Assembly (NCBI RefSeq): GCF_001411555.2
Contig: NC_049916.1
Location: 6,324,001-6,388,000, forward strand
Direction: 5' to 3'
DNA length: 64,000 nt
Origin: Juglans regia
Taxonomy: Eukaryota > Streptophyta > Magnoliopsida > Fagales > Juglandaceae
Of the stretch, positions 1 to 10,907 are shown piece by piece (position 1 is the stretch's first letter; each line of letters opens with the position of its first letter). The notes beneath the pieces are model-generated. The model was not told the origin of the DNA and searched no databases. It worked only from the letters and a program-made list of their open reading frames with translations. Made by a program: the position numbers and the translations under genes.

Positions 1-496
1 AGTTTATTGCTATAATAATGGACAACGTCGAAAAAAATAGAGCATGCATCTCTATTTATGTAACATTCATCAGAAACTTCCATTAATTTTTATTTTTTTT
101 AATAAAAAGTGCAGCAGAAGAATACATATATATATATAAAGATTTTACTCGTCATCCTTACACCACAAACCACACATAATTAATTTTTTTTTCTTACCAA
201 ATATGTGATCGATCTATAGATGATGAGTAGATGAAATCAATTAGTTTATGAGAATACAACCAAAAATTAAAAAAATTAAAATAAGTATAGTGTATAATAT
301 GTGAGAATGATGAGTAAGAACCCCATCGATTAAGCTAAACAATCCAGGAAAAGGGGCAGAAAATGTTGTTGCAGTAATTATTCTTAAATTAAATATATAT
401 GAAAAGAGGGAAAATAAGAGTAGGGCAGGCAAATTCCAGCAAAATGATTGTGTAAATGCAAGCTGTATTTGTAGATGCAAATGTCTACTTAATATG

Positions 497-540
<44 letters not shown>

Positions 541-886
541 CATTAATCTCTTGAGTCAAGGGAATCCAGTCAATTAAATTGCCCGCATTTAAAGATATGA
601 GATCTTATTAGCTGCCTGCACATCATGTCAACATGTTCAAGAATTCTTTGTTATATAATTTCTTCAACAATTTGGTAATTTCCCATTTTGCTCTCTTTCC
701 CATTTTACGTTAGAGAGTAATGATAAATGTACAATCTTTTTTACAACTCTTATAAATTGAAAATATTTCTATAAAATGATGTTATTTTTATAAATTATTT
801 TACAAAATATCTTAATTTAAAACAGAATTATATAAAAATCTAAAAATCATCTAAAAATCTAAAAATAGAATTAAAAATTTATTCTC
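1..886. other. AT-rich non-coding stretch with a TA microsatellite
   Basis: No gene is recognisable. An alternating TA run lies at about 500-532 and short A/T tracts are frequent. The open frame across the TA run on the minus strand is a low-complexity artefact. Region 730-880 is made of A/T-rich words and shows no clear element boundary. Confidence 0.6.
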
Positions 887-890
887 ATCA

Positions 891-1070
891 GCCACTATTT
901 ACCACTCCACATCCTATGAAAAACATCCTTATACTCTATAAAAAAATACACTCACACTCTATGCATTTACCACTCCACATCCTATGAAAAACATCCTTAT
1001 ACTCTATAAAAAAATACACTCACACTCTATGCAAAAGCTATATGTGTGGGGTGTGAGAGTGAATAGTGGC
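891..1070. mobile_element. MITE with internal 68-bp tandem duplication
   Basis: The ends form an imperfect terminal inverted repeat: GCCACTATTTACCACTCC at 891 and the complement of GAGTGAATAGTGGC ending at 1070. TCA flanks it on both sides (888-890 and 1071-1073), which would fit a 3-bp target duplication. Related copies lie at about 34524-34641 and 59183-59289, so this is a family. Inside, a 68-bp unit is repeated perfectly at 897-964 and 965-1032. The superfamily is not certain; the 3-bp flank would suit a PIF/Harbinger-like element. Confidence 0.6.
897..1032. repeat. Perfect tandem duplication, 2 x 68 bp
   Basis: Positions 897-964 and 965-1032 are identical by eye. The unit begins ATTTACCACTCC and ends CTCTATGC. 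The absence of any difference implies a recent duplication inside the MITE. Confidence 0.9.
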
Positions 1071-1074
1071 TCAT

Positions 1075-1884
1075 ACATAATAAATCCCAAACATAATATA
1101 GATAACCCAAGTTTTTTTGGGGTAAACCATCTAAAAATCTAGTACCCATCTGAACAAACAATAGAGAAAAAAAGACAAATCTAAATGACTGGAGAGCCAG
1201 GCTTCAAAACCAGATCATTATCTTCATCTGGTCCACACCCACAAATGACATGCACCCATCAAACAAGCCGCTCCATAAAACTAAAGAACCAAATGGAAGA
1301 AGAGACATGAAGTGGGACAAGAACTATAAATTAGATATTTATTTATTTATTTATTATTAATGAAGGGACTTCATTCTTATCCTTGCAAGTCTTTAAGGCC
1401 ACCACACACCATCAAATTCCATGGCCCCAGGTAAACCCTTTGCCCCCTTCCATGTCCCAATCGTGTCCTATACGTTTATCTCTCTCTCTCTCTCTCTAGC
1501 AATTACTCTTTCACTTTCATGTGTTCATATTAACAACGATATTTCTGGGATTCAAAAGAGTAAAATAAAAGCAAAAAAGAAAAAGAAAAAAGAAGCAACT
1601 TGAAACGTGATTTTCGATCCTCTTTGTTAATTGTTAAGGAACAAGGAAAAGCAAAAAAGGGAAGCAACTTGAAATGTGATTGTCTTCTTTGTAAGGCTCC
1701 AACCATACAAAAGGCAACAAATTAATCATATAATCCAGCTTTTTTTCGTCATCATCATCTATACGTACCTAAATCCATGGGTACTAGTATTAATTCTGGA
1801 AAAAAAATTCCATAAACAAAAAAGAGAGAAAAGGAGAGAAATAAAAAGAAACAGATTTACATCATGATCATTACATGCATGACA
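1075..1884. other. 3' flank of the SAUR gene
   Basis: No gene was recognised. The part nearest 1884 should hold the 3' UTR of the minus-strand SAUR gene. It contains a CT microsatellite (about 1481-1498) and A-rich tracts (1570-1600, 1800-1850). Open frames here are short, low in complexity and unlike known proteins. Confidence 0.5.
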
Positions 1885-2268
1885 TCAAACCCTAAAGCAC
1901 CAAACATGATGGTGGCTATGGTGGTGGTGGTGGTGGTGGTGGTGATGATGAAGGTGTGATTTCTCTTTATGAATCATGTCCTGGACGGTGCGGAACTCCT
2001 CGACGTGACAGGGGATGGTGATGGGGCCTTTCTGATCAAAACCGTACTCTTCCTCTGCCTCCTTCAACAACTGCAAGAAGAGTGGATGGTTGAAGTAAAT
2101 CACAGGAATCACAAACCTTTGTTGCTCTTTTCCTTGACCCACCAAGATTGCCAAACACCCCTTCGGGATGTCTTTCAGTTCCTTCTTTTCATGGTGGTGG
2201 TGGTGAAAATGAAGGTGCGGCATATGGATATGGAAACTCAGGTAGTTTTTGTCAACACCAATCCCCAT
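1885..2268 (-). CDS. SAUR32-like: SAUR-like auxin-responsive protein, histidine-rich (SAUR32 type)
   Basis: A single-exon gene of 127 residues. Residues about 33-99 form a SAUR domain, with the motifs IPKGCLAILVG, RFVIPVIYFNHPLF, LLKEAEEEYGF and GPITIPCHVEEF. SAUR proteins of this type are small auxin-responsive regulators; many act at the plasma membrane by inhibiting PP2C.D phosphatases and so sustaining H+-ATPase activity (family knowledge). The start is the ATG at 2268. The same frame runs upstream to 2304 only through a GTG and gives no SAUR-like sequence. Unusual features are a His-rich N terminus (HIHMPHLHFHHHHH) and a C-terminal run of 11 His followed by SHHH, encoded by a GGT/GAT-type triplet run at about 1910-1955. 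Lack of introns is normal for SAURs. The domain matches the SAUR30/32 group better than the tandem-cluster SAURs. Confidence 0.93.
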   Translation of the reverse strand: MGIGVDKNYLSFHIHMPHLHFHHHHHEKKELKDIPKGCLAILVGQGKEQQRFVIPVIYFNHPLFLQLLKEAEEEYGFDQKGPITIPCHVEEFRTVQDMIHKEKSHLHHHHHHHHHHHSHHHVWCFRV

Positions 2269-2559
2269 TTGCAAGAAAACCCAGAAAGCCAAAACCTCCC
2301 CCACCCCTTTCTTTAATTACAAAAGAAGCTCTAGTTTCTTGGTTTTTCTCTTTCTCGCAAGGTTATAAGAAAACAAGAGAGAAAGGCCAAGGATCAGAGG
2401 CAGAAATGGCGAGGTTGAAGAGGGTAAGAGAGGAGTCTGTTAAAGATCTTGGAATATTGCTCATGATAGATGGAACTCAAAGAATACAACCTACATATGA
2501 ACAAAGAAAGACAGAAAGAAAGAACGAATGAAAAATTGAGAGGTTTTTACAGGGGTGGA

Positions 2560-2660
2560 CGCTAGGGTATATATAGGGCATCAACGTACGTTTCTAGCTA
2601 GGGTTTGCTTAGTTTTTACAATTACTCGGGCATATATAGGGCATCAACGTATAGTCATAT
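2560..2660 (-). promoter_or_regulatory. Probable SAUR promoter: TATA motif in a duplicated 20-bp word
   Basis: The 20-bp word ATATATAGGGCATCAACGTA occurs at 2569-2588 and again, identical, at 2632-2651. On the minus strand each copy contains a TATATA box at a plausible distance (about 300 and 365 bp) upstream of the SAUR start codon. A TATA role is inferred from position and sequence only. Confidence 0.45.
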
Positions 2661-3424
2661 ATATATACACGTATAGTCAATTACTCGGTCGGTCCAAAGT
2701 CCAAAATGCTTTTGATTTACAGCTGGAAATGTGAATGTTCTATACATGTAAATGCCAGTACAACGACCTTATAAATTGCTAGCGCTATTAATTCCAGATC
2801 ATCAAAATGCATGATATTAATTCAAGAAATATTTCAAATTTTTTTGTTATAATTAGAGTACTAGGGTTGACTTCTAATTAATTATCTCTAGAACACACGC
2901 ATGCACTTGAATGTATGATCTAGAGAGATTACAAGATTTAATTGGAGAGAGAGTCATTGTCAAATACTAATTATTAATTAAGGGATAGGGCAAAATTAAT
3001 TTAAGATCATGTAGATCTATATATATACCTACCTACCAGCTTGCATGCTTGGATGTCTTATATATATATAGCATGAAGTAATTAATTACGTCTTCCAGAA
3101 GGTTTTTAGGTGAACAAATTGACCCCCCAAAATTAATAATAAAAAGATCAAGAGGGGATGAAGATACATTATAAATATTAAAAACCCTCATACATGGATC
3201 TTAATTGGCATGACCAGGGGATCACCTGGATTTGAATTCTCCCAAATAGAATTTAGAATGAGATTTAGATTAATGGAAGATCAGAAATAGATATATGAAA
3301 TGAATTTCACAATATTTATTTTATTTGCATGGTTAATTAATCAACAAATTATATTAATTAAGGATTGATATTGAAAGGAGTGCTTATTGATAAAATTCAA
3401 ATCATCCAATGAAATCCGCAAGCT
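2661..3424. other. Intergenic AT-rich sequence upstream of the SAUR gene
   Basis: No gene was recognised. It holds short TA runs (2657-2667, 3017-3026, 3060-3070) and is likely the distal promoter of the SAUR gene. No canonical TGTCTC auxin-response element was noticed, but this was not searched exhaustively. Confidence 0.4.
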
Positions 3425-3434
3425 AGTCTTCAAT

Positions 3435-3604
3435 GAAAAAATCTATTCATCATCTCAACTTTCATCATCTTCCCATCATCTCATGATGTGGCATTAGATG
3501 ATAGGTTTACAAATAAAATATAATAAATAATTTCCAATCACCTAATGCCACATCATAGGATGATGGAAGGATGATGAAAGTTAGAATGATGAGTAGCATT
3601 ACTC
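3435..3604. mobile_element. Mutator-type MITE with 9-bp target duplication
   Basis: A 170-bp element flanked by GTCTTCAAT at 3426-3434 and again at 3605-3613. Nine bp is the usual target duplication of Mutator-like elements. The two halves are inverted over about 70 bp: CTATTCATCATCTCAACTTTC on the left mirrors GAAAGTTAGAATGATGAGTAG on the right, and GATGTGGCATTAGATGAT mirrors ATCACCTAATGCCACATC. The RNA or single strand would fold into one long hairpin. A second, more diverged member lies at about 59990-60117. Confidence 0.8.
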
Positions 3605-3613
3605 GTCTTCAAT

Positions 3614-4413
3614 ATATAGTTAGGAAGATCCTGAAATTATGTGATTTTTTTCTCAAAAAAAAAAAAAGAAATTTTAATTATTACATAAAAATTAAATATG
3701 TAACAAGACCAGAATCTTGCAATAAATCTGTGCAAAATCGGAATTAAAATCACATTCAAAAGTTAAAATAAAATATTTCCTAAAAAGATAATGTAAATTG
3801 ACATTTTGATGTTGGGGTGCTATCCACATGTTGTGGGGGCGGGGTGGGGTGGGGTGGACCCACATTAAATAGCTTGAAACTTCACTGCTTATTACCATAT
3901 TTTAATGATCTTCCTTCTCAAAATATTCCAGCGTCATCAACGTCACATTATATTTATTTAACAGTTCTATATAAAAAATCATGATTTCTTGTATAGATTT
4001 TTCTAACAGAATTAAATATTCACTAAATATTCTGGCACCCACATCATATATGAATAAATATAGATAGAAGTTACTATTAAAAACATCCATTTTACATACA
4101 TGATGTGGCATCATCTAAACCACACATCTTTCTAAATGATCAACTAGAAGCACTCACATAGTAAATATAAAGTGCGTACTGCTATAATGACTTCTCTCTA
4201 ATATTACTCATCATATATATATATATATCTCTCTCTCCCCCTTGTGATCCTGCAATTCAATCAAGTACTCTAGAGAATTTCTATCCGAGTTCATCGATCT
4301 TAACGACAATTAGCATGTACTTTGAGGTCGTACTTGGAAAGGAGCTAGCTCCCACGTTTTGTGATTTTATTGAAACTATCCCCTCCTTCTTCATATCCTC
4401 AATTAGGAAATCA
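3614..4413. other. Intergenic AT-rich sequence
   Basis: No gene was recognised. Contains an A run (3657-3667), a GGGGTGGGGTGG-type G-rich patch at 3835-3857 and a TA/CT microsatellite at 4213-4238. Open frames here are short and do not resemble known proteins. Confidence 0.5.
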
Positions 4414-4680
4414 GTAACATAATTAGATTAGATCAATCAAGATTTTGGACCATTAGATCTATGTTACGGACCACTTAACAGATAACATGCATGCAGTCCT
4501 TTTTGTGAATTTCCAACTATATATGTACAACACAAAAGATATTATTTTATAGATAAATTTTAAATGGAAGCCTTACACTATATATCTACACATAATCAAC
4601 ATATGATTTTTCATTTTTATTCTTCTATCTTAATACTTAAATATGTATGTATTTAAATAAAAGTACAATAATTGTACATG
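4414..4680. repeat. Direct repeat copy 1 flanking the LINE fragment
   Basis: This stretch begins AACATAATTAGATTAGA and recurs at 5989-6260 in the same orientation with roughly 85-90% identity by eye. Shared words include ATGTTACGGACCACTTAA, AAAAGATATTATTTTA and CTATATATCTACACATAA. The two copies bracket the LINE-derived segment. Confidence 0.8.
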
Positions 4681-4818
4681 TAAATGGAATAGGCCGTCCC
4701 CTCTCTCTCTAGGAAAGGTGGGGTGTTTTCTCTCTATGGTTCTTATAGATCATAGAGCCTTACTCTCTTAGACTCTCGTCTGAAGAATGGTTAGCTAGAA
4801 AGGTCATTTACATTTGCC

Positions 4819-5899
4819 ATGGAGGAGGAACTCTCTAGTTTATACGAGGGTCTCAGATTACAGAAGAGGAAAAACAAGAAATCCTCATCTTGGAGGAGGA
4901 AGTCTTGACATCTAAAGAAAGGAGCAAGAAATGCCTTGTAGTACTTGTCGTTGCTGACAGAGGTTAATAGGGGTACATTCCATGCTACTATGGGAAAGGT
5001 ATGGAAGGTTGAGGACACACAACCTTTAAGGAGATTGGCATGAACAAGTTCTTGGTAGAGTTTCAGAGCGCAACTGAGAAACACAGGGTCCTTTTGGAAC
5101 GTCCTTGGTCCTTTGACAAGTTCCTACTGTGCATCCAAGATTGTGTAGGTTGCACTACTTCAAAGGATATTACTTTTACTAGGGAGTCCTTCTGGATACA
5201 GCTTCATGATCTACTGTTTGTTGGGATGAACAAAACCATGGGAGAAAGACTGGGTGCAACTATAGGCTTTGTGATCACGGTAGATGTTGATGCTAATGAT
5301 ATGGCATGGGGTAGTTACGTGAGAGTGAAGGTATTAGTTGATATTTCAAAACCATTAGCCATAGGTCATTTTCTGAATATGGGTGAAAAACGTCTCTGGA
5401 TCTCATTCAAATATGAGAGATTACCAATGTTTTGCTTTCAATTTGGTGTCATTATGCATGTTAAACTAAGGTGTCCAAGTTCTACTTCTGATGGAGGATC
5501 AAGGGAAGGGCAACCAGCTCAATACGGTCCATGGTTAGGGCCGGTCCCCAGCCAAAAGCTGCCTAGAATTTCAATAGAAGGAGGAAATGGTTTGAAGATT
5601 CAGACAATTGGGCCAAAACAAGTCTGAGGCAAAAAGGTACGTTGATGTTGGGATTAGGGGCAGCTACCTCTGCATCAGAGCAAGTTGACCTCGGGATTTC
5701 TGACAGTGGTCAGTTGATTGAGTCTAAATATGATAAGGGTGCTAACCTTGATTTCCAAGTTCAATTTGCCTTACCAATTTTGGTAAATGCAACAAGCCTC
5801 GAGACCTCCCCACCTTTAGCTGGTATGCAAGTAGAGGATATGGAAGTTTCCAGGCTACTCGCCCCCCACCACCATGTTTCCTCTCTCCTCCCAAAATGA
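4819..5899 (+). pseudogene. LINE ORF1 fragment (DUF4283 plus degenerate zinc knuckle)
   Basis: Starting at the ATG at 4819, the frame resembles the MEEEL...L start of plant DUF4283 proteins but ends after about 30 codons. The 5040-5627 frame then gives the DUF4283 core (LVEFQSATEKHRVLLERPWSF, WIQLHDLL, VRVKVLVDISKPL, WISFKYERLPMFC). The zinc knuckle usually read as CX2CX4HX4C has lost its second Cys (FCFQFG...H...C). A third frame (5642-5899) is Ser/Asp-rich, as in the C-terminal linkers of these proteins. DUF4283 proteins are ORF1-like products of plant LINEs and their derivatives. No reverse transcriptase follows. The frameshifts and lost Cys make this a pseudogene fragment. Confidence 0.75.
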
Positions 5900-5988
5900 T
5901 GTCTATGCATTAGGCCCTGTCTCAGGGGACAACCAGGTCAGTTCTTCCTCTCTTATATCTCCTGAAAAGGCAACCTGAACGGTGCTCC

Positions 5989-6260
5989 TAACATAATTAG
6001 ATTAGACCAATCAAGATTTAGGACCTTAAGATATATGTTACGGACCACTTAATAGATAACATGCAATCCTTTTTGTTGTGAATTTCCAACTATATATGCA
6101 TGACACAAAAGATATTATTTTACAGATAAATTCTAAATGAAAGCCTTACACTATATATCTACACATAACCAACATGTGATTTGTTATTTTTACTCTTCTA
6201 TCTTAATGCTTAAATATGTATGCATTTAAATAGAATTACAAAAATAACAAATCACATGTT
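5989..6260. repeat. Direct repeat copy 2 flanking the LINE fragment
   Basis: Second copy of the stretch at 4414-4680, same orientation. It differs by scattered substitutions and small indels, such as CATGCATGCAGTCC against CATGCAATCC. It is far too long to be a LINE target-site duplication. Confidence 0.8.
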
Positions 6261-6355
6261 AGTCAGATGGATGTATGTGGCGTAAGATTTCCTTGTATAA
6301 TAACTCATTCTATATTACTCTTTATTTTTCTCCGACAGATACTCCTTTAAGATTA

Positions 6356-6506
6356 AGGAGACGTTTGTATTCACAGCTCATCTTAGCTCATCTCAACTCA
6401 TCTCATTACTATTCATTACTATTCAGCAATTTTAACTCACAAATTTCACTACTATTCACAATCTATCTCAACTCATCTCAAGTCATCTTCGAATCCAAAC
6501 GTCTCC
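6356..6506. mobile_element. 151-bp MITE with 8-bp target duplication (hAT-like)
   Basis: The terminal inverted repeats are AGGAGACGTTTGTATTC at 6356 and GAATCCAAACGTCTCC ending at 6506. TAAGATTA is present at 6348-6355 and at 6507-6514; an 8-bp duplication suits a hAT-type element. The inside is built from repeats of CTCATCTCAACTCATCTCA and TACTATTCA. Elements with the same style of end (CGTTTGGAT and GAGATGAG words) recur at least ten times in the window. Confidence 0.8.
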
Positions 6507-6539
6507 TAAGATTAGTAGAGATCAAAATTACTCCTACTC

Positions 6540-7189
6540 CTGAGCATAGTTTTAAATTCCATTCCGTTCATGCCGTTTTGGCTAGAATTTTTCGTTCCAG
6601 TCTAGTATCCGGTATACTATATCTCCTTGTTCCGTTTCGCTCCAAATTCCAAACCATTCCGGTCATTCCGGCCAGAATTAGCATATCGGGCCATGTTCCT
6701 TTTTGGACTATTTTAATGACAATTTTGTCATTTTCTTGTGTTTGGATGACATTTTTGTAAAGTTTAAATCTAGATGGTATTTAATTAATTCTAGAATATA
6801 AAATGTATCGATATAATTTAAATTTTTTTGTAACTTTAAATATTTCCACTCATTCTTTTTTTTTAAAAAAAAAATATCATTATTTTTAATAATTTCTCTA
6901 TTCTTTTATTTTTTCTTTGTTTTTTGTGTCTCAACTCAAGTTTGTGTTTTTTTCAATGTATATTCATTTTATAAATCGTCAATTCTTCCATATATACACA
7001 CACATACATAATACTCACTTACATATACATATATTTATTCTATTAGTTGTTAGTTTATATATACATATAAATATATATAATATATAATTTAGTTAATTCC
7101 GAAACAATACACCGAAATAATTTCAAAATATTTCATTCCAGTACTTAAACGGAAATCACCACTCAAACGGAATTTAAAATATTGCTCCT
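6540..7189. mobile_element. Putative non-autonomous inverted-repeat element
   Basis: The left end GAGCATAGTTTTAAATTCC (about 6542) mirrors GGAATTTAAAATATTGCTC (ends about 7187). The internal sequence is unusual in repeating CCATTCCG / CCGTTTCG / TTCCGGCC words and is otherwise AT-rich, with no coding potential. No clean target duplication was found, so the boundaries are approximate. Confidence 0.5.
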
Positions 7190-8396
7190 TTAGAGAGAGC
7201 TCGCCTCTCACATCTTGCAAGCCAAGATAAAAACTGTTTTTTCTTTTTCCTAATGAAACATTAGAACCCTAAATACATTTTTTAGAACGTCCTGTGGTAA
7301 ATCCGTGCCAATCAGCAATGGTGGGTCCATAAAGAGCTAGAAGCGACGGACAATGAACTGTCATATATTACAACTCAGCATGGAGAGAACAGCCAATAGC
7401 ATGTCTCCAACATGTCCATCTAGGTATCAAAGCGACGTTACATCAGCTTTATTATTTTTAATTTTCTTCTAAACTAAATAATTTCTATTAATGAATCGAC
7501 TTTTTTTTTATGAAAAAAATATTTTCTATCGCAATTGACTTACTGTTGATGAATATAATTAATTCAATATATATATATATATTATGTCGAATTTATAAGT
7601 AGGAAAAAATTTATCAAATTAACTTATTTAATTTAAAAAAATATTAAATTATTTTTCTTTCGTATCTAAAAATCTGGATAAATATTTATCTTTATTAATT
7701 TTATTAGGAAAAAAATAAGTACTTCTTTTATATATATATATATATATATATTCAGATGGATGATGAAAAATCTAATTCCTTGAACCCATTTTCAGGAAGT
7801 ACTGATCTTTATTCAACATTGATAGTGGGATCAACATATTTTCAACGACAACATGATCTTATTCATGCGTTAAGTTAAAACTTTTATGAATAATGCGATG
7901 TTAAATCGTGGGATCAAGAAATAATTGGAGATTATTAGAGACTATAACATTAAATTGCATACGGCTACGTACGTACATGCATGTATTGACATTTCTGATC
8001 TTTAGATGATATTCCTCACGTAATTCAAGTACGTACGTACGTACTCGATCGTAAAAATACCAAATAATTAAGGAATATTTTTAGGCATCTTTTTAAGGTA
8101 ATGTATATAATATCTCTAGCTCTTGGCCGGTGGAAGCCGAAGGAAGGTACACTAACATTAATTAGCAGTGGACTTTCTTTTTCCTTTTTCTTAATTTATT
8201 CGATCCCATCCAACTTTCCAGGTAGCCCCTATCTTCTCAAGATTTTGCGGGCTTTCAAATAATATTAAAATTAAAATTAAGCTAAGAGTAGATTTAGCAG
8301 CTTACAATCCACAAAAATGTGATAATTTTACAATTCAAGCATAGGAACTAAGGTCTCTTTGCCAAGAGTTTTAATAAAGATGGACCGAGTCAAAAC
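7190..8396. other. Intergenic AT-rich sequence
   Basis: No gene or complete element was recognised. It contains TA runs (7567-7582, 7728-7751) and a run of the palindromic word TACGTACG (about 7966-8045). Some other diverged transposon debris is possible. Confidence 0.5.
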
Positions 8397-8397
8397 T

Positions 8398-8787
8398 TCT
8401 TAGGACATACTTAGGAGATGAGATGAGAAGTATTGATAATTCTGTGCATAGTAGTAAAATGATTTGTGAATAATAACGAAATGTTTGAGTTAATATGTTT
8501 TATTGAGTTTTGGAAAATGATCAAAATGAAAAAGTTGAATACAAATATTATAAAGTTAATATATTACTAAGATATAATTTTTGTTTTGAAAATTGAAAAA
8601 GTAGTAATGTTTTTTGTGTTTTGTTTGAAAGTTTGAGAAAGTTGTAATGATTAGATAATGATTATAAGATGAAAAAGTTAAAAATTTAAAATTGAAAAAT
8701 GTTTATGTTTAAATGATATTTGAGAAAGAAATTATGAGAAATTTTGAAATGAGATGAGATCATCTCACTTTCCAAACAAGCCCTTAA
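8398..8787. mobile_element. MITE, GTTTGGAT/GAGATGAG family (diverged)
   Basis: The left end TTAGGACATACTTAGGAGATGAGATGAG and the right end CATCTCACTTTCCAAACAAGCCCTTAA form an imperfect inverted repeat (each is quoted in part; the matching core is GAGATGAG / CTCATCTC). The interior carries the family words GTGAATAATA, TTGAGTTTTGGAAAATGA and AAAGTTGTAATGA. No coding content. Confidence 0.55.
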
Positions 8788-9982
8788 TCAGTAGGGCCAA
8801 ATCTCATTGTATTAAGCAATAATCAAAATAGAACAAGTCAATAGAATTGGAATTCATTTGAGAATATTGAAAGACATAAATAAGGAAGATTATTTCGTAC
8901 TCTACAAGACTCATTTTGCATACAGATATGGCTTCTAAACTCGATTTTGTTTCTAATTATTAAACAAGGGATTATGCCCCCAACGGGCCCCATTGGTTAT
9001 GCCCTCGCCAATAAAAGAAGAAAGTGTACGTAAAGCTAGCTTTCGTTCTAATCATGGAATTAATTTGTTTGGAATATAATCTTTTTTTTTTCTTAATCAT
9101 AAAAAATGAAAAGTCTTCATTTGTAAGACCCAAATGGTTGGAAGCGTCTTGCGGCCGAAGAAAAAGAAGGCAAGGGTGAGCATTTTCTTTAGATGGATGG
9201 TTAATTAATGATCAAATGGGTTAATTTCTACTCAATACAAACTTTGGGTTTTGGTAGGCATTATCTAGTGCCAACTGCAAAATATATATAGCTAGGGTGC
9301 TACCAAGGATGGTAAGATGAGGAGTTTATCTATTCTACCTTAATTACTCGTCTCTTTTATATCCCTAATCCATTACTTGGTTGCACGTCAATTTGCTAGA
9401 TAAAACATCAATATCAAAATAAATATAATCTCATCGACTGAAAACATAGAAGCCTGAGTTTCAACACTACAAATTGTTAAGATATAAAATAAATAAATAA
9501 AAATTTATATATTCCTATCAGTTTAAACTTTTAAGATAAATAATGATTTCACATGGAATAAGAATAAATGTTTTGAGTTTGAACTATGATCATTCTATAC
9601 TTTATCTCATTTAATTAAATATTCCACATGTTGAACTCACTTAATTGAGGAAGAGTCTGTCCCACGTGTGAGGAAAAATGTTAAGATACAAAATAAATAA
9701 TAAAATCTATATCTTTTTATTATTTTAAGTTTTTGATATTCTATTTTATTATTTAAATAATTGAAGAAAAGTCTACATATTGCACCATCACTCTACTCTT
9801 ACTTTATTATAATGAGGTGACATTGTGATTAATTTTATAATTTTTTAAAGAATATAAATATCGAAGTATAATAAAAAGCGATAAGTTTATAAAATAAAAT
9901 GAAATGAAAAGGAAATTCCCAATAATTAAAAATGTCTCATTTTCAATAGTTTCGTGCCTTCTCTTTTGATGTGAAAGTTTAG

Positions 9983-10028
<46 letters not shown>

Positions 10029-10907
10029 TGAGGTGTGAAAAGACTCTAAATTCGGTGGCCCCAAGTACGATTATGTCCTGATCTTAATATCTTATAAGCA
10101 AGCAGGGGCAAGATGATCATGATCTTGTGAAGGACGCGTTGGGGTGGGTGGGGTAAGGCATCGAAGAAATTAACACAAATAATTCCGAGTCTTCTGGCAT
10201 GATGAATGGGAATAAAGCAGCTAGGCCAGCCATGAACGAAGCCAAGGTCCAAGAAATCATGCATGTGGCCGGTGCCTTTGCTTTGGGATAAAGTAATATT
10301 GCTAAAGTCAGAAGCAACGGTCGAGCTAGATAGGACCTTCCTTTTAACTTTCCTTTTCATCTAAAGCTATATATATATATATATATAGATAGATGCTTGC
10401 CCTTTATATTTCGTTCATTTCTTTTTCTTTCATAGGGACTAATTAAAACATTGCTTTGTGTGTTTGTTTATGGAAATTAAATTCATAATTAATTCTTCTT
10501 TATTTATATATTTTTGCCCTTATTCACCGTTATATATAAATATATTTATGTTTATAATAATTATATTTGTAGGTTTTTACGTCATACATCATCCACATAT
10601 TATAATTTAAAATTTATTTTTTAAATTAAATTATGATATATAAATATTCTGTTATGTAAAGACTTGCAAATAGTATTACTATTATATTTATACTTTTGTC
10701 ACGTATTGGATTTATTGTCAAACTTAATCCCTTGAAAAGTAGCGAGTTTGTTCCCTTTTCTTTCATAATAGTCTACCATCAAATTACTTTTCTAACTTAC
10801 CCAAAAATAATATAATATAATATTTTGAGGATATTTCCCATCTAATAAGTGAAATGTTTTAATTACAAAAAGATTAAACTCATAAATTGACATGACTCGA
10901 TATACTT
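8788..10907. other. Gene-poor stretch with a long TA microsatellite
   Basis: No convincing gene. A TA microsatellite lies at about 9986-10024 and another at 10371-10388. Between them, 10046-10360 is less AT-rich and holds two overlapping minus-strand frames (104 and 66 codons) that I cannot match to any family; neither is called a gene. Two related words, GTTAAGATATAAAATAAAT (9477) and GTTAAGATACAAAATAAAT (9680), suggest diverged retroelement debris between 9470 and 9740. Confidence 0.4.

Noticed and set aside
241..543. 100-codon minus-strand frame starting in a TA repeat
   Set aside because: The first residues are Tyr-Ile alternation from the microsatellite and the rest matches no family.
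1969..2531. Plus-strand frames opposite the SAUR gene
   Set aside because: They are shadows of the SAUR coding sequence and its leader; the SAUR domain on the minus strand is unmistakable.
10046..10360. Two overlapping minus-strand frames of 104 and 66 codons
   Set aside because: Neither resembles a known protein, both lack flanking gene signals that I can see, and the frames compete with each other. Kept only as a note in the gap description.
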